From assembly GCF_025961205.1 (NCBI RefSeq), contig NZ_JAOQNH010000004.1, positions 62,001-126,000 of the forward strand: 64,000 nucleotides of DNA, in the 5' to 3' direction. Every line of letters starts with the position of its first letter. Position 1 is the stretch's first letter. The DNA comes from Azospirillum fermentarium. Its GTDB lineage: Bacteria; Pseudomonadota; Alphaproteobacteria; Azospirillales; Azospirillaceae. A model generated the notes under the pieces. The model did not search any database and was not told the origin of the DNA. It saw nothing but the letters and a program-made list of their open reading frames with translations. The position numbers were made by a program, and so were the translations under genes. Positions 57,912 to 64,000 of the stretch are shown piece after piece.

Positions 57912-60157
57912 GGTGTGGCGCCGGTGAAGAAGGGCAGAGCCGGCAGGCTGTCGCACCAGCGGTGCCAGATTGTGCGGAGGACGGTTTCGAAGCAGCGCGT
58001 GAAGCGGTTTGTATCGCACAGGGGCGATGCGGCCATACGGTGTCGCAGGCCGTGGCGAATGGCGTCGAGAGCCTGGATGTCGGCGGCGATCTGGGCACCG
58101 CGTTCGATGAAGTCGGGCTGGTCATGGGCGACGAAGGAGCCGAGGCCGATGCCGCGCATGAGGGATGCGCCGACGCGGGCGGCGTGGCGGTCACCGCACA
58201 GGGTGAGGACGGGGACGCCCATCCACAGGGCCTCGCAGGTGGTGGTCGTGCCGTTGTAGGGGAAGGGATCGAGGGCGATGTCGAGGCGGTTGTAGAGGCC
58301 GAGATGCTCGGCGGTGCCGCTGGTCCAGGGGATGAGGTCGAGGCGCTCGGGTGCGATGCCGGCGGCGGCGAAGCGGGCGGTCACGCGGTTGCGGACACCG
58401 GCATCGGCCAGGGGGCGGCTTTTGAGGATCAGGCGGCTGCCGGGGACGCGGGCCATCAGCGCGGCCCACAGGGCGATGGTCGCCGGGTTGGTCTTGAGCA
58501 GGTTGTTGAAGGATCCGAAGGTGACGAAGCCGTTGCGCTGCGCCGGAAGCGGCCCGATGGGTGAGGCGTCGGCGGGGGGCTGATAGCACAGGAAGGAGGG
58601 GTCGAGGCGGACGAGGGCCTCGCAGGCGTGGGCGTCGGCGGTACCCTCGGGGTCGGTGATGCTGTCGACGATGCGGTAGTCGATGGCGGGGACGCCGGTG
58701 GTGGCGGGGTATCCCAGCCATGTGGCCTGGACCGGTGCCGGCTTGCGGGCGAACAGGGGCAGGCGGTTGTGGGCGGAATGGCCGGCGAGGTCGATGAGGA
58801 TGTCCACGCCGTCGGCGCGGATCAGGGCGTCGGCCTGCTCGTCGGACAGGCCGCGGATCGGGCGCCAGAGATCGACCAGGGTTTGGATGCGGGCGGTGAC
58901 GGCATCGGGGCTGGGGGTTTCGGAATAGGCGTGGATGCGGAACCGCGAGCGGTCGTGGGCCGCCAGCAGCGGCGCCATGAATTCCGCCGCCACATGCTGG
59001 CGGAAATCCCCCGAAACATAACCGATCACCAGACGACGCTCAGGATCCCGGCTGTTGGCGTGCGGCGCCGGCGCCGGCGCCGGCAGGGTGCTGCCATATG
59101 CCCTGTGCGCTTCATAAACGGCCCTTGGCGTGGCTTCAGCCATGTAGAGGAGGGTCATCGTCTTGTTCTGGTGCGCCCCGATCTCGCCCATCCGGATGGA
59201 GCGGTCATAGCACCGGAGCGCGGCGTTAAAATCACCCCAATAGCGCAGGCTGTTGCCAAAATTACGCAGGCAGGCGGCGCTGTCCGGCGCCAGGGCAAGG
59301 CTCCGGCTGTAAAAGATGCAGGCCTCCTCCACCCTCCCGATGTCGTTCATGGCGATGCCCAGATTGTAGTGAACAATCCAGGCGCCTTCCGGGATAATGG
59401 TGATCGATGGCCACACCCGAAGCGCGCGGCGTAATGCGGGGATGGCTTTGGGCGTCAATCCCGCGGCCTGAAGGGTTGCCCCAAGGCTGTTCAGGATGTC
59501 GGGCGAACCAGGGTCAAGCGCCAGAGCCCGGACATGGTACGGCAATGCCCTCTTTGGATGTTCCAGGCGGTTGAGGCTGTCTCCCATACGGTTCTGCGCC
59601 ATGCTGTCTGCAGGATTGACGCGTACCATGCGCCAAAACAGTTGCAGTGCGTCTGCAGGCTTCCCCCATCCATTGAGAATGTTACCCAAATTTCCCAACG
59701 CGTCGGCGTATGCCGGATCAACCATCAGCGCCCGGCGATAGGAGGAAACGGCCTCGTCCAAGCGGCCCAGCCGCCGGAGTATGGCACCATAATTCGTGTG
59801 CAGTTGCGGGAGGTCGGGTTTGTTGCGCACCGCCTGCCGGTAATGGGCCTCCGCCTCATGGATGGCACCCAGACGGTACAGAAGGTTGGCGAGATTCCCC
59901 CGCGCCTCGATGGTGGTCGGGGCGAGGGCAAGTGTTCGGGTGAACGCGGCAATGGCGTCCTGGGGCTTCTCTTGTTGCAGCCGGATACCCAATGACAGGT
60001 AGACGTCCACCAAACGAGGCTCCAGGACCATGGCTCGTTTGTAGAGGCCCAAGGCCGTGGGGGTATCGGCGTGAGCGGCGGCGAGGAAGCAACGCCGAGC
60101 CAGTTCCAACCCTATGGGGCCGGCCGGAATGGCGGGAAGAGCGGTGTTCTGGTCCAT
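57908..60157 (-). CDS. SPINDLY-type O-GlcNAc transferase sharing its catalytic half with the gene at 12826
   Basis: 749 residues. TPR units occupy about 15-350; they differ from the TPRs of the gene at 12826. The GT41 domain (about 368-745) is almost residue-for-residue that of the other gene (one visible Val/Ile change in the Ser-Pro-x-Gly-Pro segment), with the [10 protein letters not shown] and Glu-Ala-Leu-Trp-Met-Gly-Val-Pro blocks intact. It lacks the extra degenerate lobe. The two proteins thus pair the same chemistry with different TPR acceptor-binding parts. ATG 60157; converges on the GT61 gene. Confidence 0.92.
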   Translation of the reverse strand: MDQNTALPAIPAGPIGLELARRCFLAAAHADTPTALGLYKRAMVLEPRLVDVYLSLGIRLQQEKPQDAIAAFTRTLALAPTTIEARGNLANLLYRLGAIHEAEAHYRQAVRNKPDLPQLHTNYGAILRRLGRLDEAVSSYRRALMVDPAYADALGNLGNILNGWGKPADALQLFWRMVRVNPADSMAQNRMGDSLNRLEHPKRALPYHVRALALDPGSPDILNSLGATLQAAGLTPKAIPALRRALRVWPSITIIPEGAWIVHYNLGIAMNDIGRVEEACIFYSRSLALAPDSAACLRNFGNSLRYWGDFNAALRCYDRSIRMGEIGAHQNKTMTLLYMAEATPRAVYEAHRAYGSTLPAPAPAPHANSRDPERRLVIGYVSGDFRQHVAAEFMAPLLAAHDRSRFRIHAYSETPSPDAVTARIQTLVDLWRPIRGLSDEQADALIRADGVDILIDLAGHSAHNRLPLFARKPAPVQATWLGYPATTGVPAIDYRIVDSITDPEGTADAHACEALVRLDPSFLCYQPPADASPIGPLPAQRNGFVTFGSFNNLLKTNPATIALWAALMARVPGSRLILKSRPLADAGVRNRVTARFAAAGIAPERLDLIPWTSGTAEHLGLYNRLDIALDPFPYNGTTTTCEALWMGVPVLTLCGDRHAARVGASLMRGIGLGSFVAHDQPDFIERGAQIAADIQALDAIRHGLRHRMAASPLCDTNRFTRCFETVLRTIWHRWCDSLPALPFFTGATP
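57942..59088 (-). repeat. long inverted repeat, copy 2 (SPINDLY catalytic half)
   Basis: Partner of 13847-14993. Edges fall inside the coding regions, at the Pro/Ala linker before the catalytic domain and just past the last catalytic helix. The repeat is therefore a domain-level exchange, not a whole-gene duplication. Confidence 0.9.
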
Positions 60158-60244
60158 GGCAGGCTTCTACACCACTTTCCCGCTCAAGCCCTAGCGCGGA
60201 TCGCAGGGAGCCGGGGGTAATTCGAGCGGATCCGCCCCGGTCCG

Positions 60245-61657
60245 TTACTTCGGCTTGTTGGAGCCGCTGAGGGCGCGCAACGGCGCGGTCAGCTTCCACG
60301 AGGGGGAATTCATGAGGGCCGCAATCTGTTCATCCCGCTCCCGCAACGCTGTGCGCAGAGCGCTGCGGTTCTCCTCGATCATGACCAGGGCTTCATCCTG
60401 CTTATGAATGGCCTGCTGCAGGGTGTCCCGTTCGTGGATGGCCTTATCACGCTCGGCGATGAGCTGAGCGATCCGCTCGTCCTGCATGGCGATATGACGT
60501 CCCCGGTTGCCGATCTCTTCATCCCGCTCCTTGACCATCAGATCCCGCTTGGCGATCTCTTCGGCCTGGAGGGCGTGTTGCCGGCTGTAGTCGGCCCGCT
60601 CCTGCGCGATGAACGCCAGGGTCTGGTCCAACGTGGCACGGTCGGCGTAACGGGCATCCCATGCGTCGTCCCCCGCCACCACATAGCGGGCCCGTTCCTG
60701 GATGTGGTGGGACAGGGGGATGCCGTGGGTCGTGACCCGTTCGATATCATTGTAGCGAATGGCAAGCAGGGAGGAGACGTGCTCCAGCAGCGCGTGCACG
60801 GGGGCCTGCCCCCGGTCCTCCACCCCCAACGCCATCAGCCGTTGAACCGTGTCGCCGTAGCCCAGCCGCTCCAGCCGTTCCCGTCCCACGGCATCGAACA
60901 GGGTCTGCAGCTCGGCCGGGGAAAACAAAGCCTCCCATCCGTCGATGGACCGGGTGTGGGGAGCCGTGGTGGAGAGGATCTTGGGGTCGCCGAAACTGTC
61001 CGCCGTCCGTTTCTGGTGGGAGAGATCGGTCAGCTTTTCCATATCGGCGGGCGGAAAACCCAGGAACTCCAGCACGCCGGCCATGATCCCGGACGGATCG
61101 GTCACCAGGGCTTCGTACTGGATGCGGTGAACGGCCTTTCCCATCGTGCCGGCAAAGGCTTCCAGCGTCTCAAGGCCAAGAACGAAGTCGAAGACATTGG
61201 AATCATCCACCCGATTGGCAATCAGATCCGGCAGATCGACGTTCCAGGTGGTCTTGTACGAGGCGGCAATGGCAAACGGGTTCCGGACAAGCCACAGGTA
61301 TTTGGCTTGTGGGAAAATCTGATTGATGTAGTCGAGAATGAGGTAGTAGCGCGGAGTCTTGTCGATCAGCAGCGTTTTTCCATTCAGCGCATGATCGTAA
61401 AGAGTGCAGGCCGCCGCTCTGGCAGCAGCAAGGCCGGCTTCACCTGCGGTGAAATCACGAATGGCCTTTCCAACCGACTGAGCATTTGCCGGATGGCGGA
61501 TATCTACATGAGCCAGCTGCTGGAGAGCCAGCATAATCCAAGGTTCGGTCGGTGAGGCAATCTCCGAATGATTGTCCAGCATCACCGACAGAAGCGTCGA
61601 ACCCGAGCGCGGAAGAGAGAGAAGAAAGCCGAGATTTTCACCATGCTGTCCGACCAT
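60245..61657 (-). CDS. sulfotransferase with a coiled-coil tail
   Basis: 470 residues from the ATG at 61657 (GGGAAGA 7 bases upstream); ATG 61687 would add 10. Leu-Pro-Arg-Ser-Gly-Ser-Thr-Leu-Leu near 13-21 is the 5'-phosphosulfate loop of PAPS-dependent sulfotransferases, and Val-Arg-Asn-Pro-Phe-Ala-Ile-Ala-Ala-Ser near 127-136 the 3'-phosphate loop. Residues about 330-450 are heptad-like, rich in Glu, Arg, Gln and Asp (repeated Glu-Arg-Asp), and should form a coiled coil. The last 25 residues are Pro-Ser-Trp-Lys-Leu-Thr, as in glycosyltransferase tails. It probably sulfates a glycan before export by the ABC transporter encoded just upstream. Confidence 0.88.
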   Translation of the reverse strand: MVGQHGENLGFLLSLPRSGSTLLSVMLDNHSEIASPTEPWIMLALQQLAHVDIRHPANAQSVGKAIRDFTAGEAGLAAARAAACTLYDHALNGKTLLIDKTPRYYLILDYINQIFPQAKYLWLVRNPFAIAASYKTTWNVDLPDLIANRVDDSNVFDFVLGLETLEAFAGTMGKAVHRIQYEALVTDPSGIMAGVLEFLGFPPADMEKLTDLSHQKRTADSFGDPKILSTTAPHTRSIDGWEALFSPAELQTLFDAVGRERLERLGYGDTVQRLMALGVEDRGQAPVHALLEHVSSLLAIRYNDIERVTTHGIPLSHHIQERARYVVAGDDAWDARYADRATLDQTLAFIAQERADYSRQHALQAEEIAKRDLMVKERDEEIGNRGRHIAMQDERIAQLIAERDKAIHERDTLQQAIHKQDEALVMIEENRSALRTALRERDEQIAALMNSPSWKLTAPLRALSGSNKPK

Positions 61658-61790
61658 CGGATTCTTCCCGCCTCCATCCTGCTTCATAATAGGGGGGCAA
61701 GATTGGCCGAACCAGGGCGAGGAGGTCAAGGCAGAAGGTTATCTGCCTTGCTTCACGCCTCGTATTACACGAACCCTCCGCGCCGTATGC

Positions 61791-62546
61791 TCAGGCGGCG
61801 TGGATCAATTCATTATAGGCTTCGATCACTTCGTTGATGGGGCCAGCCTTGCGGACAGCCCCCTGATGCATCAGCACCGCCTTGTTGCACCATGTGGTGA
61901 CGATCTCCATGGAATGGGACGCCAGGACCAGGATGCTGGATCGCTGGACGAACGCTTCCATCCGGCGGCGCGCCTTTTCCAGGAAACGGGCATCGCTGGT
62001 ACCGATCCATTCATCCATCAACAGGATTTCAGGATGGATGGAGGTGGCCACGGCAAAGGCCAGCCGGATTTTCATGCCTTCGGAGTAGGTCCGGACCGGC
62101 ATGTTCAGATACTCGCCCAGTTCGGTGAAGTCGGCGATCTCGTCGATCCGCTCACGGCACTGGCTCGGGGTCAGGCCATACAGCAGGCCCCGCAGGACGA
62201 TGTTCTCATACCCCGTCGCTTCGCCATCCATCCCGAGGCCGATTTCGAACAGCGGAGCGATCTGCCCCTCGACCCGGATACGGCCGCCCACGGGATAATA
62301 GATCCCCGCAAGAACCCGCAGCAGCGAGGTCTTGCCGGCCCCGTTGATGCCGACCAGGGCCACCCGGTCACCGTGTTCAAAGGCCAGCGACACATGGTCG
62401 AGCGCCTTCACGCACACGCGGTCAGTGGCATCGCGGGCAATCCGCCCGCCGGTCCAGCTGTTCAGGATGCTCTTCTTCAGAGACCGGTTGCCGGTGTGAT
62501 ACAGCGGGAACTCGACCGTGACGTCATCCAGAATGATGCGGGCCAT
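61791..62546 (-). CDS. ABC-2 polysaccharide exporter, ATP-binding subunit
   Basis: 251 residues. Walker A Gly-Ile-Asn-Gly-Ala-Gly-Lys-Thr near 66-73, signature Ser-Glu-Gly-Met near 155-158 (typical in KpsT/Wzt instead of SGGQ), Walker B Ile-Leu-Leu-Met-Asp-Glu, and a His-Ser-Met switch near 216. Residues 1-25 and Ala-Leu-Asp-His-Val-Ser fit the KpsT/Wzt group. It lacks the C-terminal carbohydrate-binding domain of Wzt, so it resembles the short KpsT-type ATPases, in which chain-end recognition lies elsewhere. Powers export of a surface polysaccharide with the permease at 62553. Six bases separate the two genes. Confidence 0.93.
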   Translation of the reverse strand: MARIILDDVTVEFPLYHTGNRSLKKSILNSWTGGRIARDATDRVCVKALDHVSLAFEHGDRVALVGINGAGKTSLLRVLAGIYYPVGGRIRVEGQIAPLFEIGLGMDGEATGYENIVLRGLLYGLTPSQCRERIDEIADFTELGEYLNMPVRTYSEGMKIRLAFAVATSIHPEILLMDEWIGTSDARFLEKARRRMEAFVQRSSILVLASHSMEIVTTWCNKAVLMHQGAVRKAGPINEVIEAYNELIHAA

Positions 62547-62552
62547 GTGCGG

Positions 62553-63407
62553 TTACACCCAATAGCTGATGCGGTGACGCAGCCGCATGTAAAGACGCAA
62601 GGTCACGGCCCAGCCGATGACCGCCACCCCGATCACGGTGAGCCAGTTCTCCACGCTGGGAAGATGACCCAGCAGGGGGGCGCGCATGATCTCCACCATG
62701 TGGGCGAACGGGTTGAAATGGATCAGTGCCACCCGGTCGGCGGCCAGCTCCGGTTTCCAGATCACCGGGGTGAAGAAGAACAGCACCTGGATCAGGCTGC
62801 TGATCACCGGCGGGATGTCGCGGAAGCGGGCCGACAGGATCCCCATCAGCAGCACTGCCCACACGGCGTTGACGATGAACAGCACCAGACCCAGGAACGA
62901 CAGCAGCAGCATGCCGGCCCCCGGCCACAGCCCGAACCACAGCGCCGTGCCGAAATAGACGACCAGATTGTGCGCGAAGACGATCAGGTTGCGCCACAGG
63001 ATCCGGTATACATAGGTCGAGAGCGGCAGGGATACGTTGCGTATCAGCCCTTCGGCGTCGATGAACACCGAGCAGCCCTCGATCAGCGTGGTCGAGATCA
63101 GCCCCCACACCACAAGCCCCGCCGCGAGGAAGGGCATGTAGTCGTGAATGTTGATTTTGAACAGGCTGCTGTACAGCACGCCCAGGGCGATCATCATGAT
63201 GCCCATGCTGATGGACAGCCAGAACGGCCCCAGCATGGAGCGGCGGTAGCGCAGCTTGGTATCCTGCCAGCCCATGCGGTGCCAGACGTACCAGCGCCGC
63301 ACGCCTTCACGAAGATCGGTCAGGGCGACGGACAGCGTCCCGGCTTGGGACGCATCGGAGATGCGTGTGATCGCCGGGGTGGGGGAGACGGAAAGTGCGT
63401 CAGTCAC
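62553..63407 (-). CDS. ABC-2 polysaccharide exporter, permease subunit
   Basis: 284 residues with about six transmembrane segments from residue 60 on, after an amphipathic N-terminal region. The Trp-Gln-Asp-Thr-Lys-Leu-Arg-Tyr-Arg-Arg-Ser-Met-Leu-Gly-Pro-Phe-Trp start near 47-63 is the conserved entry of Wzm/KpsM/RfbA-type permeases. With the ATPase downstream it forms an inner-membrane channel for an O-antigen or capsule chain linked to a carrier. The 170-base gap upstream contains two minus-strand hairpins, so it probably has its own promoter. Confidence 0.93.
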   Translation of the reverse strand: MTDALSVSPTPAITRISDASQAGTLSVALTDLREGVRRWYVWHRMGWQDTKLRYRRSMLGPFWLSISMGIMMIALGVLYSSLFKINIHDYMPFLAAGLVVWGLISTTLIEGCSVFIDAEGLIRNVSLPLSTYVYRILWRNLIVFAHNLVVYFGTALWFGLWPGAGMLLLSFLGLVLFIVNAVWAVLLMGILSARFRDIPPVISSLIQVLFFFTPVIWKPELAADRVALIHFNPFAHMVEIMRAPLLGHLPSVENWLTVIGVAVIGWAVTLRLYMRLRHRISYWV

Positions 63408-63452
63408 GGCAGAACTCTCGCTCGCTAATCGCAGAAATCCCGAAAGCCGCCC

Positions 63453-63541
63453 AAAGAAAAAGACGGCTGATGCCGTAACGGTTTCCGGGCCCGGTATTCT
63501 CTAGCGCATAAGCCTCATAAAAGATACCGCGGAAGCGGTAT
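63453..63541 (-). terminator. two terminator-like hairpins before the exporter genes
   Basis: On the minus strand, a 7-bp stem (63535-63541 with 63524-63530, TTCC loop) is followed by CTTTTATG. About 50 bases on, a 5-bp stem (63472-63476 with 63463-63467) is followed by CTTTTTCTTT. Both fit intrinsic terminators of the gene ending at 63578; the second has the better T run. Confidence 0.5.
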
Positions 63542-63577
63542 GGTGCGTCCTTGACCGAAACGTCCTTAACAAGAGCT

Positions 63578-64000
63578 TTACAGACGGGTTGTCTCGAACA
63601 GACGGATCACGCGGCGATTCTCCAACCGGCTGCGCTGCTTGGCCCACATGAACCGCACGATGCTGGTCAGATAGACAAGATTGAAGCTCGGCATCCGCGC
63701 CCGGCGGATCTGCCTCAGCCGATTCAGCTTCCGCGTCAGGCGGGCGGGGAAGAAACGCTGCAGGTAGAACATCCATACGCAAGACGCGTAATAGAGGATG
63801 AGCGTCTTCAGCCGCAGGCCTTCGGGCGCATAGTTCATGACGATGTAGGCGATCGTCGGAATCCGGCGGTCGGAGCGCTTGTGCCAGAACAGCCGGTGCA
63901 GCTTCTGGATCGGGGTCAGCAGCCGGCTCACCGGTTTCGGCAGACGGGTAAAGAAGTCGGGCGGATTGAGGATGTCGATCTGCCCGGTCCAATTGTCCAC
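63578..64000 (-). CDS. C-terminal part of an unidentified protein (partial)
   Basis: An open frame of 140 residues leaves the right edge, so the N-terminus is not seen. The GTG at the edge should not be taken as the start. It is basic and aromatic: Trp-His-Lys-Arg-Ser-Asp-Arg-Arg, a Leu-Ile-Leu-Tyr-Tyr-Ala-Ser-Cys-Val-Trp-Met-Phe-Tyr-Leu hydrophobic stretch, then Arg-rich helices. This looks like the tail of a membrane-peripheral glycosyltransferase, but I cannot assign a family. Two hairpins follow its stop. Confidence 0.5.
   Translation of the reverse strand: MDNWTGQIDILNPPDFFTRLPKPVSRLLTPIQKLHRLFWHKRSDRRIPTIAYIVMNYAPEGLRLKTLILYYASCVWMFYLQRFFPARLTRKLNRLRQIRRARMPSFNLVYLTSIVRFMWAKQRSRLENRRVIRLFETTRL

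Noticed and set aside
61572-63428. 618-residue plus-strand frame over the exporter genes
   Set aside because: His/Gln/Asp-rich shadow of the ABC transporter genes, which have clear Walker motifs and membrane segments on the other strand.
1-64000. tRNA, rRNA or riboswitch
   Set aside because: I read the intergenic regions and saw no cloverleaf, rRNA-like stretch or known aptamer core. A covariance-model scan would be needed to exclude small RNAs.

Overview
The window is GC-rich, with dense coding and GC-ending codons. It combines SPINDLY-type O-GlcNAc transferases, many tetratricopeptide (TPR) proteins, a pseudaminic-acid-type nonulosonate pathway and an iteron-type RepA replication module. 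Together these suggest an alphaproteobacterium of the Rhodospirillales (Azospirillum-like). The RepA module suggests the segment belongs to a plasmid, megaplasmid or chromid. Both placements are inferences from gene content, not from a database search.

Layout. 1-10.4 kb: a TPR protein, a radical SAM protein, a GT2 glycosyltransferase, a second TPR protein and a coupled trio containing two related GT-like proteins. 10.4-12.7 kb: sugar-phosphate isomerase (GmhA-like) and GDP-mannose synthesis (ManC). 12.8-18.9 kb: two SPINDLY-type transferases pointing at each other, with a compact replication module (iterons, AT-rich stretch, repA, terminator) exactly between their 3' ends. 19.2-30.7 kb: nonulosonate cluster with pseI, pseC, two nearly identical pseB copies, an SpsF-type cytidylyltransferase and a PseG-acetyltransferase fusion. 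Between the pseB copies lies a cassette of 2-oxoacid dehydrogenase E1 alpha and E1 beta genes plus a fusion of lipoyl domain, subunit-binding domain and NeuD/PglD-type sugar acyltransferase. 30.9-33.8 kb: an AT-richer block of three genes. 33.9-44.8 kb: two leftward operons of nucleotide-sugar and decoration genes (cytidylyltransferase, oxidoreductase, aminotransferase; then HAD, kinase-like, epimerase, methyltransferases, GT4, Nudix-like). 45.0-51.9 kb: a third SPINDLY-type transferase, a TPR protein with a fucosyltransferase-like end, a TIGR04372-like protein and a UDP-sugar dehydrogenase. 52-55.7 kb: a second AT-richer block (radical SAM, GT-B-like). 55.7-64 kb: GT8-like and GT61 transferases, a fourth SPINDLY-type transferase, a sulfotransferase with a coiled-coil tail and a Wzm/Wzt-type ABC exporter.

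How the parts fit: the region is a large glycan-building locus. It makes a CMP-nonulosonate, GDP-mannose and an oxidised UDP-sugar, decorates them (acyl, methyl and sulfate groups), transfers sugars to protein (SPINDLY family, perhaps flagellin or other surface protein) or to a polysaccharide, and exports polymer by an ABC transporter. The most unusual element is the E1 alpha/E1 beta/lipoyl-NeuD cassette. It suggests that acyl groups made by oxidative decarboxylation of a 2-oxoacid are handed on a swinging lipoyl arm to an amino-sugar acyltransferase. Two long repeats (direct pseB copies; inverted SPINDLY catalytic halves) make the region prone to rearrangement.
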